Positions 32,090 through 44,139 are shown, counted from the stretch's first letter. The stretch: 64,000 nucleotides of DNA from Phytophthora sp. 'mugwort' (GCA_033558025.1 JAUCEF010000007.1:3720001-3784000); one strand, 5' to 3'. Program-made: numbers and translations. The notes: generated by a model from the letters alone, not told the origin.

Positions 32090-32973
32090 CTATCGAGCCA
32101 GTATTGTTCGAGAATCAATAACTCGTCGAGCTTTCTCTTGTGAGGTTCGTGCCATTCCTCGGAGCTTCTGATAGAACCATTCGAAGCATAAAATCTGTCT
32201 CCTCACTTTGCTCGACCAGAAAATTTCATTCAACTCCTCCAACTGCTCCACATCAATCTCATGCGCCTTGTTCATAACCACACGCACGTAAACCACCTGC
32301 TTGTTACCCAAAGGTGTCGTCAGCTTCACAATGCTGTCGATGCTGGGGAAATCGTGACACGCAGGGAGTCTGTAGGTACTGCTGTCACCATCTCGCCATT
32401 CCTCCAGACTCTTCTTGTAATTGTGAGCAGTTCCGCTACACGTCGTGCTCCCCATTTGCATCAACAGTTGAGTGTTCGCTGCATGTAGCCTTCTGCCTTG
32501 GCGCTCATCATAATGTAACGTGTAAAAGGCCAGTCTGTTGTCACATGCAAGACGATGCACATAAAGTTTCAGGCAGCTCTGTGCGAGTGACAAATTCCCG
32601 GCATCTTTCGCCCACGTCAAGAGCCGATACAGCGATCACCCGTTCCCAGTATACAGGAGAGAGAAAAGGGAGAAATCCTTCCCATTTGTCATCTTCTTCA
32701 GGTTCAGTATTCTTAAGAAAGAGGCGGCATCTCCCGTCCGATATACCTGAAGAATTGTGTGCATTCAGAAGCCGTGATGGGTCTTCCATTGAGCGTTCAA
32801 CCCACAGAGGTATGATCAGACCGGTGAGTTCTGCTAATTGAAGCGTAAATGGCCGAACACTTCCCCCTGAATAGTAATATCGCAGCTCCATTTCCTTTTC
32901 GTCGTACGGATATATCTCATTTCCAAGCTTGACGAGATCCTGCTTTTGCCAGCATGACAATAGGCAGGAATAA
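32090..32973 (-). pseudogene. Crinkler (CRN)-type effector C-terminal domain, truncated
   Basis: Reading leftward, DLVKLGNEIYP and MELRYYYSGGSVRPFTL (about 32840-32945) resemble the conserved start of a CRN C-terminal domain. LLTWAKDAGNLSLAQ and LKLYVHRLA (about 32540-32625) and FPSIDSIVKLT (about 32325-32360) resemble its later blocks. CRN proteins are oomycete effectors delivered into host cells, usually acting in the nucleus. The N-terminal LFLAK/DWL delivery region and the P-loop part are missing: the gene is cut at 32973 by the LTR of a Gypsy element. A one-base frameshift near 32630 separates two open frames (32541-33008 and 32090-32620). The gene is non-functional. The family call rests on motif resemblance recalled from known CRNs. 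Confidence 0.7.
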
Positions 32974-33360
32974 TGTAACGGGGTACTAAGTGATATAGCC
33001 GATATCACTATGACGTCGCGGTAATGACATCACGGATAGGTACCACGCATTTGGTACAAAGACCTCAGAGCCACCCAATAGGATAACATCTAGGGTAATT
33101 TATAGGTGACGAATAGTTAGTATGTAGACGCATTAAAGGGGTCACCTATAATTATATTAAGTCTTAGTTCTACCTAATTTTGGTAACAGTCCCACAGACC
33201 GGGACTAGTGAATACTGCCGTTTACTGAGAGGTTTGTATACTCTCCGGAAGTCACACTTCCTGTGCGCAAGGTGTTGTGTGCCCCGTCACACTTGGTAGC
33301 ACTTGTAGTCAATACATGCCTACGCGGGTTACTACCTGAAACCTCTGCGACCAAGCAACA
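32974..33360 (+). repeat. 5' LTR of the chromodomain Gypsy
   Basis: It starts TGTAACGGGGTACTAAGTG and ends ...GACCAAGCAACA, the usual TG...CA boundaries. The next bases (33361 onward) are TGG, as expected for the tRNA primer-binding site. The length is 387 bp. The left boundary coincides with the point where the CRN reading frame loses similarity. Confidence 0.65.
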
Positions 33361-33479
33361 TGGACCGGAATGACTCATAGTTTGAGTCCGTTCGTAAGAA
33401 GGCTGGCATCTTTGGCATGCCTTGAAGAGCTTCGCGTCGTCAACGCAAGCTGAACAGGTCGAACGCGGTCACTCTTTCC

Positions 33480-36400
33480 ACATGCCCGCTCGAACGCGAC
33501 ATGTATGAGCGGGGGCTTATCGAACATGTTTGGAGCAACCTGCAGCCTCCGGCCGCAAAGTCGAAACCGGTCTACCCCAAGCCGTTGAGGCTGAAGGTAA
33601 CCCTTATGAAGGGAAGGAAGGGGAAACCTTCACTTCTGGGTGCGATAAGTAGAGCTCGCAATGGATGCATTTCTAATTTTTACGGAGCACCTCGGAGTGG
33701 CTTTCGCCCTCTCCAACCCTAGCGGGCGTGCTAAGAGTTGGACGTATACGCGGGAAACGACAACTCCTGGATGCTTCGTATCCTGGGCTAAGCTGTGTCT
33801 TAGCTTAGAGCCGCGATCCTCCCGGCGAAGTATGAGTACCGCCAGACGCTCACGCTTCCTGTCGTATAAACACGGGAGACGTGAACAGCACGAGTACTTC
33901 CAGGAAATGCGGGAGCTCACCGCATCCCTCGTGGGAAACTCACTTCATGAACACATTTTGGTGACGGTGTTCATGGCCAACCTAAGCGTAGGCCCGGCCC
34001 AGCTGTTTCGGGTGCAGGCCAATACTCTGGAACAGGCGCTCCAAGTCGCCCTCCAAAAGGAGTACAGCCACCGCCAGGTGCGCACGTCGGCGGTGATGTG
34101 ACCAGGGGCTGCGTCACCAAGTCGCGGGCCCCCAAGCGGGCCAGTTCCCATGGAACTTGCGCTCGATGAGTAGGGCACGTGCCTGTCCTGCAGGGGGACA
34201 ACGAAAGCGCTTCCCTCCAAAGCCCATCGCGCTCAAGGGTCGCTGGCAAAGGCCACGAGCCCACGGACAGGGATCGAAGGACATCAGTAGGGGGGGGCGC
34301 CCTACTGGGGAAGATCTAAGTCTTCATGAGCGGTGTGCGGGTGGCGCGCACCATGGCGACTGAGCCCGGAGAGTCTTTGCACTCTCGAATCGAAGAAGGG
34401 CAGTGTTGGATTGCTAGAAGTACACGTAAGTATACGGGGATATACCCATCCCTTTCGAGTCTTAATAGACTCCAGGGCGTTGAAGAACTTCGCACGCCGC
34501 CAGACTTTTGCAGAGAACAGCAACAAGTTGGCCCATGCTTTACGAGAAAGCAAAGGCAACGGGACAGTGTCGGTACAACTGGCCGACGGAACGGTGATTA
34601 ACGTTCCCAAGATCCATATCGATCTAGCTGTAAAGTTCGAGGACTTCGACAGCATGGAGCAGTTTACTGGCCTAGAGATGAACAAGTATGACTTGATCCT
34701 GGGCATGCCCTGGCTCGTGAAACATGAGGCATGGATCGATTGGCAAAACAAAGTCATTAGGCCAGCCGGCCCGCAGTTACTGCAGAGCATTGGTGAGTCA
34801 TGTTCCCACCTCTGCCAGGAACTGATGCGTCCGAAACTGGCGCCGGGATGGAGGAGCATCCGATGAATTTTTGGGAGCCGCCGACGTATTGAGCGACTCA
34901 TTAGAAGCGGTGCCAGCAGAAGCTGCACCTGGTCGAGTCCGGCAGTCCTTACAGGATAGCCCTCGACCCCCGCCGGAATCTAGACCGGCGGCCAAGGCTT
35001 CAAGAGTGGCGGTGACGGGTGGCACCGACCAGATGGGTAACCTAGGTCCACATCAAGTCACACAGACTGAAATTGGCGAGGAAGACGCTCGAGGCGCTTC
35101 TTGTGTGGGTAACCACGCTCCACATTGAGTCACCAGAAACTGGCGAGGAAGACGCAGAATGCGCTTACTGTGTGAGTAATCTTGTTCCACACCAGGTCTC
35201 CCAGACCATAACTGAAGAAGAAGTGGCGGGATGCACTTCTGGTGTGGGTATCCATGTTCCACACAAAGCCCTAGAGGCTTTGGACGTCGTCAATGAGACG
35301 TCTACAGACGTGGATAACGAAGTACCGCGTCACGGTCGCCGTCGACGACACAATCGACACCACAAGTCGAGTCTGAAGTCACTTCATACTGGAGTCGCTT
35401 CAAGCGACTCGGAACCCAGTGCCCGGGTTCTTCCGACGCGGCCAGTCGAAGGATGATATCACATCCTCGACGGCGATACTCATCGGGTCAAGGCAGGCGG
35501 ATCCAACTAGAGCCGCTGCCCGAGGTGTCAGAGCTCCTAAACCTCGAAGAGCACCTCCGTCGAGTGATGGAGATCATGGGATGCATCCGATTATGCAATC
35601 GGATGTGCATTGCTGCAGCACGATGCTGCAGGACGTGAACGAGCGATCTCGTTTCAGTCCAGGCAGCTCTAGGCTGCCGAACGGAACTACCTCGTTTATG
35701 ACAAGGAGCTGTTTGCCATTAAGTACGCCCTTGTCAAGTTCCGGGTGCACTTATCCTGGGCTCCCAGCCCTTTCTGATCTACACAGATCACACATCCTTA
35801 TAATATGGACGGCCACGAATTCGCCCCATTTGTCCCAACGGATGGCAAGGTGGCTGTCCTTCTTCGCGGAACACAACTTCCACGCCGAGTACAAGCCTGG
35901 CACGCTCAACGTGCTTGCCGATGCGTTGTCACGCAGGCCAGGCTATGAGCTGGGCACATAAACCGTGCACGACCGATCTGACGATCAGATACGCATGGCG
36001 TATCAGGGCGATGAAGCCCTGGCTCCTCTTGTGCGTTTCCTGGCGGCTGGCGAGGAAGCCAAGACCGAGTGGCCCACGTCAGAGAGCCCGGCTCCATCAA
36101 TACGAGTGGGTCGATGGCCGGCTCTACTATCGAGTGAACCCCATGAACCCCCACGGGTAATCTTACCAATCGACGAGGATCTCAAGCTTGACATCCTACA
36201 GGAGGCGCATGACGCGCCGTCCAGCGGTCACTTGGGCCACGAGAAGACCTTCTAGTTTTTGGTCTCTCAGTTTGGTGGGCCCACATGTACAAGTGGGTCG
36301 CACAGTACGTGAATACATGTGAAACATGTCAGCGGGTGAAACCCGCCGGCACGCCTCGGCTCCCTTGCAGAGCCTGCCCATTCCAGCGGACTGCTGGAAG

Positions 36401-38090
36401 TCGATGAGTCTTGACTTCATCTTTGGATTTCCAGCCGACGGCCACGGAAACGCCGGCATCTTGGTATTCGTGTGCCGTCTGAATAAGATGGTGCGTCTTG
36501 CTCCGGCCAAAGACACAGTGACCGGGGAACAAACTGCGAAGCTGTTCCTGGATGGCGTTTCCGCCATCATGGTCTGCCGGAGACAATTGGCTCGGATCGT
36601 GACCCGCGGTTTACCGCTGCGTTCTGGCGAACGTTGTTTCAACTCCTGGGAACAAGGCTGCACATGTCCACTGCCGATCATCCTCAGACGGATGGGCAGA
36701 CGGAGCGTGTCAACCGAGGGTTGAGGGCACTCTACGCAGCGTCTGTGCGGAAGCTCCTCGCACTTGGTCAGAATGCCTGCCAGTAGTTGAGTTTGCCCTC
36801 AAAAATGCGGTTCACACATCGACCGGGTATACCCCGTTCTATCGGAATGGCTTACGCTATACACGGGTGCGCTAACTTTATGAGGCAGCACCCCGTCTTC
36901 AGTTCTAAGTGGGGGAGAGGCTCGAAAAGCGCTTTCCTCCCAGGTCTCGGACATGAAACCCCTTTTCTTGCGAAAAGACTCCACTTGTTTCTTGCGGAAA
37001 CAAGTGGAGTCTTTTATAGACACCTGGCTGAATGTAATCAGCCGTGTCCGTGCTGCCATGGCAGCGGCACAGGACAAACAAAAGAAGTACTGAGACAAAC
37101 GAGGAAGAGGAAACTTAAACGTGCTTAAAAGTGGGTAAATTAGTCCTAGGAACTTGTCATTCGCCACGGTAAGTCTCGTAGGGAGCAAAAAGCTGAAACA
37201 CCGCTTCATTGGACCCTGTGCGGTCCTGGCCAGGCATGGTGCGGCATATACCATTGACTGCCTAAGTCGATGACGACCCACCCGACGTTCTACCTGGGCC
37301 GTCTGAAGCGGTACCATGGTCCGCAGGGCTCACAGCCCCCAGCTCTTCAAATCGAGACTTCGACTCTTCTCTCTGAGCGCTCCCAGAGCCAGAAGCACAG
37401 ATCCCTTGCGGGGCCGCGGAAGGGGCTTCATACGAAGGAATCCCGGCTGCATACGCCGAGTATGAGCCATAGTGATACGATTGGGAGTACGCAGAAGTCG
37501 CTCCCGCCTGGGGAGGCCGCAGGAGGTCCCGAACGAGAGACACCTCCCGTTGGCCTCGGTCCATGGACGGCCAAAAGACATCCGGACATTGGAAGATCTC
37601 GTCCACGCCATTCGTACGGCAGTCGACCCGACCTTCAAGGGCCGACAAGTCGTCGGCCAGACGATTCAAGTGTCACGAATCGGCCCAAGGACCCCGGCGC
37701 TCCCGGCCTGGGTGGCGGCAGCCCCGCCCTCAGCAAGTCCAAGCGCAATCTAAAGCGCAACGACTCGACGACGAAGAGCGGCATCCTCAACGATCCGAGG
37801 TGGAGCCGAAGGCGGCACACCAGGCCCTGAGCCGAACCGGAGGGGCGGCGCCTCATACTCGTACTCGTTCGAGGGCAACGCCGCCTCGCCTCGACCGTAA
37901 TGGGGAGACCCACTACCGTGTGGGGTGTGTGCTCCAGGAGCGAAGCGTTCACGGGAAGCGCCAGATCCGTGTGAAGTGGATGGGGTACTCGGAGGCTGAG
38001 TGCTCCTGGGAGCCGTACGAACGGCTTCAGGCTGACTGCCCGAAGGCTGTCGCGATCTGGGAAGAGAATCGACGGCGGCTTCGTAAGTAG
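33480..38090 (+). pseudogene. Gypsy gag-pol with chromodomain, broken
   Basis: Gag is readable at 33640-34101 (VELAMDAFLIFTEHLGVAFA, then GRAKSWTYTRETTTPGCF and LFRVQANTLEQALQVALQ). The protease has VLIDSRALKNFARR (about 34455-34500) where family members have DSGA, so the catalytic motif is altered. RNase H reads NYLVYDKELFAIKYALVKF (about 35683-35740) and AEYKPGTLNVLADALSRRP (about 35886-35942). Integrase shows HDAPSSGHLGHEKTF for the zinc finger (about 36209-36253), MSLDFIFGFP (first D), SDRDPRF (second D, about 36594) and HPQTDGQTERVNR (E, about 36680). The chromodomain is RQIRVKWMGYSEAECSWEPY (about 37963-38022). Frames change at least six times. The copy cannot encode a working polyprotein. 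Confidence 0.85.
35030..35265 (+). repeat. Three ~77-bp imperfect tandem repeats in Gypsy spacer
   Basis: Units at about 35036, 35113 and 35190 share GTGGGTAAC/GTGAGTAAT, CCACA(T/C)(C/T)A and GGCGAGGAAGACGC-like blocks. Where in frame they encode VGNxxPHxVTQTxxGEEDA-like modules. They lie in the variable region between protease and RNase H. Confidence 0.5.
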
Positions 38091-38100
38091 TTCGGGCTTT

Positions 38101-38880
38101 CTAGCCCGAACGGGGTGTGGTCGTAGAGCCAAGGCCATACCCGCGCTCATCATGAGCGCTTGAAGCGGAATGCTTCTGCAGTTCCCGATAGAGCTGTCGT
38201 TCGACTAGCACATGGACAAACTCAATACGCAGATCTCGGAGGTCAAGGATGGCCTCCAGCGTGAGATCCTGCCGGCGAACTTCGAGTTGTCCTTGTCAGC
38301 AGCGCGTAACTGCCCATTTCCAAAAGACACCTTCGGCCTCTTGGAAGAGTCACAGTATCGGGGCAACACGGCTGAATAGCCCCACACAGGTCGCAGTCCC
38401 GGCCGGAGCTCTGGTTCCTTTCGCCGGCTCGTGAGCTCCTTCAATGGGATGTTGTGCGGTCCCAGGAGCACGCATTGAGCGATGCTCACGTTCTGAAATA
38501 GGGGCTGCTTGGCCACCAGGTGGCGCTCATAAGCGCCCCGAGAAGAGCGCGCGACAAGAAGCACGCGAGGCGGCTGGAGCTGACCCATGTAGGCGTCGGC
38601 TCCGTGGGACTCCTCAGGAGGGAAGTACCCGGCAGCGTGAGGCAGTCCCCCACGAACAGGTGAAGAATACCTCACAAACGACCGAGTCGCCGGGGCCCGC
38701 ACTCCCTTATGACGAGCAGCCTAGTACTCCGACTGCTGCCCATCGAGATCGTTGGAGATTTCTTTCGGCCGACTTGGTCCTCTTCCTTCTCGTCGGAAGA
38801 AGAGATGGAGAGGCCCTTGTTCGTGAACGTGAGGGTCCCATATCCTTCACGGATGGGAACACCTGCTTCCATGAGTCGCT
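38101..38880. other. Mosaic of retrotransposon fragments
   Basis: A plus-strand open stretch from ATG 38212 to the stop at 38377-38379 (MDKLNTQISEVKDGLQREI...) reads like protein but is unrecognised. On the minus strand 38672-38890 is also open (EAGVPIREGYGTLTF...SISSSDEKEEDQ), and its first codons continue the reverse transcriptase of the next element. The region is a junction between two Gypsy copies. A stem-like inverted sequence (TTCGGGCTTTCTAGCCCGAA) sits at 38092-38111. No ordinary gene is present. Confidence 0.4.
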
Positions 38881-38883
38881 GCA

Positions 38884-39327
38884 TCACCACTTCAATGTGC
38901 TGAAGTGCTCATCAAAGGTCTGCGAGAGTATCAGAACGTCATCCAAGTATATTCGCACGTATGTTTTTAAGTCCTCCAAGAGCTGTGTCATCACTGCATG
39001 AAACTCATCTGGTGCAGTGATAATTCCCATCCGTGACCGGCAATAGCGATACTTTCCCCACGGTAGGACGATGGCCGTGTATGGCCGACTTTGTATTGCC
39101 AGTTCTCGAATGTAGTAGCCCATCCCCAAATCAAGAGTGGTGACGTAATACGGTCGTGGCAGTTCTCGAATGATGTCCGGTATCTTTGGCAATGGATCGT
39201 AGCGCCTTTCAAGCCATTTATTTAGTTGTCGAAAATCAGAGAGGAAGCGTACCGATTCATTCTTTTTGGAGATGACAAAAGATGGCGCTGCCCACGGCGA
39301 GTCCTTGTCCGGTTCCAGGACCCCCAA
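38884..39327 (-). pseudogene. Gypsy reverse transcriptase fragment
   Basis: An open frame of 148 codons covers the fingers and palm of a Gypsy reverse transcriptase, from SPWAAPSFVISKK to YLDDVLILSQTFDEHF. The thumb and RNase H are missing because the element is cut at the left. All three palm aspartates appear present. It lies downstream of a decayed gag and protease on the same strand. Confidence 0.85.
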
Positions 39328-40104
39328 ACGGACGAGACGCTCTAGTTTTCGGGGCAGCAGCTCGTAACTTGTGTTGGTCGCTATACGGTGCTTGTGCGGA
39401 CGGCACCGCGCCGGGCTTGATCGGTAGGAAGTATGGCGGTAATTTCAGTTTACCTACTGGCCCTACTATACCACCTTAACACGTTCGAGTGCATGTTGGA
39501 GCCGCTGTTGTTGGCCCAGTGTCAACTTCTTTAGGCATAAGGGCGCCGACATCTACTTCTCTGCCGGTGCCGTCCAGAGTTCGAACAGCCCAATTTTCCG
39601 TGTTTAACCGCAAATAACACCGGGTCTTGGTTTGGTTTCGCTGTCAACATCGGGATGACAGCTCCATCCCACCGGATATCCGATCTTTGAAGTCGCGTAT
39701 AATTCCCTGCTTTTCCATAGAGTCGGTTCCTAAAATAATGGGGTAGAGTATTGTATCAGCGATCTGGATTATGTGAGTTACCTGGCGAGATGCTCCAAAG
39801 GCTACAATTTTGAATGGAAGCTCAATGGTACCGCGCGTTTTCTCCAGATTTCCGGCTGCGTTCCGATGTTCGCCTTATTGTTTCGGAACCAACCATGAAA
39901 CTACCTCCTTGGCCACGTTGATTTGTTGCACCCCGAATCTAGCAACGCCAAGAACGTTTGCTTGGACAGCGGATGGCGTAATTGAGCTCGGATTTGCATT
40001 TTTTTCCGCCAGTATACAATGGACTTCGCGCAACAGTGATGTCGCGCTGCTCTGAGGTCTCACAAGTCATGCCTGCATATGCTGTCTCAATGTCCGCGTC
40101 ACTG

Positions 40105-40608
40105 CTATCTTTCCGTACTGAAGGGCGCGGCTGCTATCGCCGCCTTCATTTTCTGTTTGTCATCGTTCTTTTCGAGGCGCTTGTTGGCATTCAGCCGATA
40201 ACACGGTGACTCTGGGTTTCGGAAACATTCCGATGCCTGGTGATTCCGGTGGAAGGGCATCCCTTGTGCTTCGCAGTAACCGCATCCACCGGTACCGACC
40301 ATATCCCGCTTACGCTTTTCTTTACAATATTGGTCATTCTCTCTTTTGGGCTGGCCTTTGGGGGGATATTGGGAGCGACGTCTGTGCTCCTGCCTGGTGC
40401 TCTCCTGGTTCCTGGAGTGGCCAATATATCGGCTTCGATCTACTCGTCTGTGTTCGCGCTCACGTTGAGGTCGCGAAGCTTCCAGTCGTTTGCAGACTTT
40501 ATAGTTTGCCCGCAGCTCTAGCAATGCTTCGTCATGATTACGGATGTGCAGGAACTCCACCATTTCCCGCCATGATGTTGGCATTCCCCGATGATACGTT
40601 GCGATCAT
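40105..40608 (-). pseudogene. Gypsy gag fragment with zinc knuckle
   Basis: A 167-codon frame with the gag-like start TYHRGMPTSWREMVEFL, a very basic central region (REREHRRVDRSRYIGHSRNQ) and a CxxC...H...C cluster (CGYCEAQ...FHRNHQASEC). Gag packages the element RNA. An upstream frame (40959-41222) and intervening remnants suggest the gag start is further right and is broken. Confidence 0.6.
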
Positions 40609-41133
40609 GTTGTTGGGACTGACATCAAAAAGCTGTACATACCCCCGAGCTCCAGCAGATACTCGAATTGGTTAGCGTAGTCATCGACGGACATTTTTTC
40701 GCGTTTTCCGTAGCTCACTTAGCCGTTGTCGGAGGCGCGTTGTTACATTAAACGGACAATGGCGTACGGTGAGTGCCGCCAATCCGGCTGTTAACGCTTG
40801 CTCTGTCGTGATCGGTGGCGTGCATGCCTCGGGGCTGTGTCAATGGCTGCATTGAACAACCGCAAATCGTGCTTGAAAATGACTTGCTGCATGACGCACA
40901 GTAGTTTGCCCAGGTCTTCGTCTGAGGTCGTTAGTTGCCACAATATGCTCGCAGCTGATCAATTTTGACAGAGCTCGAGCCAATCCATCCAGTCACCATC
41001 GCGAATATGATAGCGTCGTAGTATCCTTTGGCCGCTCCGTCGAACTTGGATCTCCTTGTAGTCTTGTCTTGCTTCCCCACTCTCGTGCAGCCATATTTGA
41101 CCTGACGAGATACGCGAAATAGAAGCTTCTATA

Positions 41134-43026
41134 TGTCGTAGCCCGGGTGAAGCGATGGAAAAGTAAAGTGATCTCTTTAGTCTTAGTTCTAGCACTTTGG
41201 CATTATTCCTGGAATCTCTCAAGGTCGTCTCCTATCACTACACTTTCCTAGACTTGGCGGTGATTTCTCCTTGGTCATCTCGCATCATGACAGCGGAAAA
41301 CAAAACGCTGGCGTCGCGAATGGTGCAGGCTTGGTTCCGAGAGTCTTCGTCGAGTAATATCAATGAGCTTACAAACAGAAACTGTATTGTGGAAGGGTCT
41401 GCGGGTCGGTGCTGCTGTGTTTGATGGCCTTTTACCTCGTCTTGATACGCAAGAAGAACGTGCTGCTATTTCGCAAATTGGACACGCAGATGCAGGAAAA
41501 CTGGCTTTTGTACTTGGGATATCGAGATGGCAATGTCGAGTATTTCTCCGAGGACTGTTTACTCAACGAGATGAAAGCCATTTACGCGAATCTCGTTGAA
41601 CGCAATGAAGGTGAAAATGTGTGGCTACTCTTGGATGGATTTCGTTACCAAGATATCCCAGAAGGCTAAAGCTGATTTACATCAAGGGCAAAGATAATGC
41701 GGTAGCAGATGCGTTGTCAAGATTACCGATCGAAACAACGGAGCAACATATAATCGCCACTACAGATGGACATGAGCCAGAGCTATTCTCATGGCGCCAA
41801 GTGCGATCAAGGTCGCACAAGCGGAGGCAGATCTGGAACCGACAGATAACTTTGTGGTGCGAGATTGGTGGAATATACCTGCTTATGACTGCCAAGGACG
41901 TGCGCATTATAGTGCCCCGATGGCTGCAGAAATCGATCATGCGGACATATCATGAGTGATTTATTCACCCTGGCATTACAAAAATTATGACTCAGTCGAT
42001 CAAAGCAGCATTCTATTGGCGTAGGATGGACATCGATATCAAGGCATGTGTGATACGCTGCCAAGTATGTGCAACCACAAAAATCTTCCCAAAGCATACG
42101 GTCAGATCCCACAGAAAATTGTGGAAGTTCGGCCCTGGAATGAGATCGCGATTGACTCCATTGGACCCGCCGGCCAAGGCCGCTGGCGAGCGGTATCAAT
42201 CATGGACACTATCATTAGGTTAATCGAGCTCACGGTGCAAGACGACGCGTCCAGTGCAGAAGCAGAACAACACATCGACCAAGTATGGTTCAATCGATAT
42301 CCGCGACCAAAGCGGTGCGTCTTCGACGGAGTCTCTACGTTCAAACTGGAACTTCGGGAACTTCTCGAGTCCTACGGGATTGAAGCAGCGCCAACCACGG
42401 CCCGTAATCCACAGGCCAATTCGACAATTGAAAGGGTCCATCGATGCATTAAAAGAAGCTCCGCACCAGTCGATCAAGACCAAAGCAGATTGGGTGAGCT
42501 GCTTATCGACGGTGGCGTACGCGCTACGGGCCTCGCACAATACGATGATGGGTTGCAGCCCCGCTCAAGCCGCTTTTAAACGCGATATGCTCTTCGACGT
42601 CCCGCACACAGTGGACTGGGAAGCCCAGCAGGAGCGAAAAGAGGCTCAAGTAGGTAAGGCTACATCCCGTGAAAATGCCGGGCGAAATGCTCAACGAGTA
42701 TGCCCCGGGGATTTGGTAACGGTGACGAGCAATGACACCCATAGAGTAAAGCTCGAACCGACCTATGCTGGACCTTACGAGGTCGATGCTGTACGCAGCA
42801 ACGGCACCGTCGTCATCAACAAGAAACGGTATTTGGAAACGCTTCATGTCCGTCGACTCCGTCCTGCCTCGTCGGCGATGGGGGACTCTGTCATGATGCG
42901 AGATGACTAAGGAGAAATCCCCGCCAAGTTCAGGAAAGTGTTGTGATAGGAGACGACCTTGATAAGTTCCAGGAATAGTGCCAAAGTGCTAGAACTATAC
43001 TACGAGATCCCACCCGGGCTACGACA
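41134..43026. repeat. Inverted pair of short LTR-like blocks
   Basis: The block 42939-43026 (plus) recurs inverted at 41242-41134. Both begin TGT(A/T)GTGATAGGAGACGACC, share GTGCCAAAGTGCTAGAACTA or ATGCCAAAGTGCTAGAACTA, and end CCCGGGCTACGACA. The TG...CA boundaries suggest LTRs of about 90-110 bp or the conserved part of longer ones. The 50 bp before each (CATGATGCGAGATGAC and AAGGAGAAATC) also match, as the end of the integrase gene. Confidence 0.7.
41300..42910 (+). pseudogene. Gypsy RNase H end and integrase, plus strand
   Basis: The end of RNase H reads LIYIKGKDNAVADALSRLPI (about 41669-41730). The integrase zinc finger has HPGITKIMTQSIKAAFYW and CQVC (about 41965-42075). The core has IAIDSIGP (first D, about 42146), RCVFDGVSTF (second D, about 42316-42345) and NPQANSTIERVH (E, about 42409-42444). 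A C-terminal part (RVCPGDLVTVTSND, TYAGPYEVDAVRSNG) ends at 42910, just before an LTR-like block. The frame changes near 41960, 42110 and 42440. It is the 3' half of the same Gypsy family whose 5' half lies to the left in the opposite orientation. Confidence 0.8.
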
Positions 43027-44139
43027 CGCTCGCCAGAAGATTTTCCCGTGGGTCGTGCACCCGCCGAAATATTTCATAAATTTTCAGATGGATGGAATCC
43101 TGTGCACTTCAACGGCTTCCCATTCTTGAGCGAACTGGTCAGCGTCATAAAAAAGGCTAAATGCAACCGTTGAGGGCTGACTGGAGCTCGTGATATCTTG
43201 ACATACATACTCTATTTGCTTTCCACGACAAGAGAATTTTCTTTTGTATCACCATATTCTCCACGATCGATATCCCCCTCCAGAGGTGCACGATCTGATA
43301 CGTACGTCGACCAATTCGTGAAAATTATGCACGTCTTATCGTGCGGCAGGTGGCCTGGACAGTCATTGCGTATTGTGCCGTACAGATCGCTAATCGTCTT
43401 GACATCATCGGGCAGTTGGACGCTAGCTGGGGCCTGGTAACCTGCCGTACTCACCAATTCGAACTAAATTTCTCTCCGCATCTTAACTAAACAGCAAACC
43501 CCGAAGTGAAGGAGGGTGAATACAGTACTGTAGTCGAATTTTGCAAAAGAAGATTCTTGGAATCGCAAAACATCCCTCAAGTTCGGAAGTTTTATACTGA
43601 TTAATATCACGGTACTGCGTGCGTGAACGTAACCTTAGTCAACATCATACATATGTACCACATTCAGAATGTTGCAGCAACAATTTTGCAGCTGCAAGTG
43701 TACTGGCATCCGTGCAGACTGCCGAACTGGGGTTAGTTACTAGTATTACCAGCTACGTCGCAGACGATCTAGTTACGTTTTACAAGCAAATCTGTGTTGA
43801 AATCGCCTATTTCTCATTTTAAATACCGGTAAGTGAGTACTTTTGCACCCAACTGAAAAAGGAAGGCGGGAGAGGGGTTGAGCATGAGATGATACCAACT
43901 TAAACTGGTTGAATCTTAGAGCTGGCTGAACAGGTCGATTCGCGGAGGGGGGGGTATAGTGTTTTCTATACTCTTCCGGGGATAAATTAATTGTTACGTT
44001 TGAACCTGATTTTTGGGAAATCAAAGAACAGGGGATTTAAAATATAGGCCTGGCGGTTGTCGTCGTTGGAAGCAATTGAAATGGATTTTGTGAAGTAACT
44101 TAATTCGCGTTCTTGGAGCATTTGAGTTGGGTTAATGGA
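43027..44139. other. No gene recognised
   Basis: Short open frames exist but none has a recognisable motif or good composition. The stretch lies between the 3' LTR-like block of one Gypsy and the 5' LTR of another, and is probably decayed retroelement or spacer DNA. Confidence 0.4.

Larger units (their letters stand above)
32974..38100 (+). mobile_element. Chromodomain Gypsy LTR retrotransposon, internally deleted
   Basis: Plus-strand order is 5' LTR (32974-33360), gag (33480-34101), protease (about 34400-34700), repeat-bearing spacer (34870-35456), RNase H (about 35630-35960), integrase (36160-36740) and chromodomain (about 37900-38070). No reverse transcriptase block (no Y-x-DD) is found between protease and RNase H, so that domain is deleted. 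No 3' LTR matching the 5' LTR was found after the chromodomain, so the 3' end is also lost. Confidence 0.8.
38880..41242 (-). mobile_element. Gypsy 5' half (LTR-gag-protease-RT), minus strand
   Basis: Reading leftward: LTR-like block (41242-41134), gag leader ORF (40959-41222), gag with a zinc-knuckle-like CGYCEAQGMPFHRNHQASEC (about 40230-40290), protease region (about 39600-40060, decayed), and reverse transcriptase (38884-39327). The RT contains WAAPSFVISKKNESVRFLSD, TTLDLGMGYYIRELA and YLDDVLILSQTFDEHF, so the catalytic residues (LDL, YLDD) are intact over this stretch. The RT ends at 38884 where other sequence begins. To the right of 41242 the 3' end of the same family's integrase gene continues on the same strand for about 50 bp. 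Confidence 0.75.
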
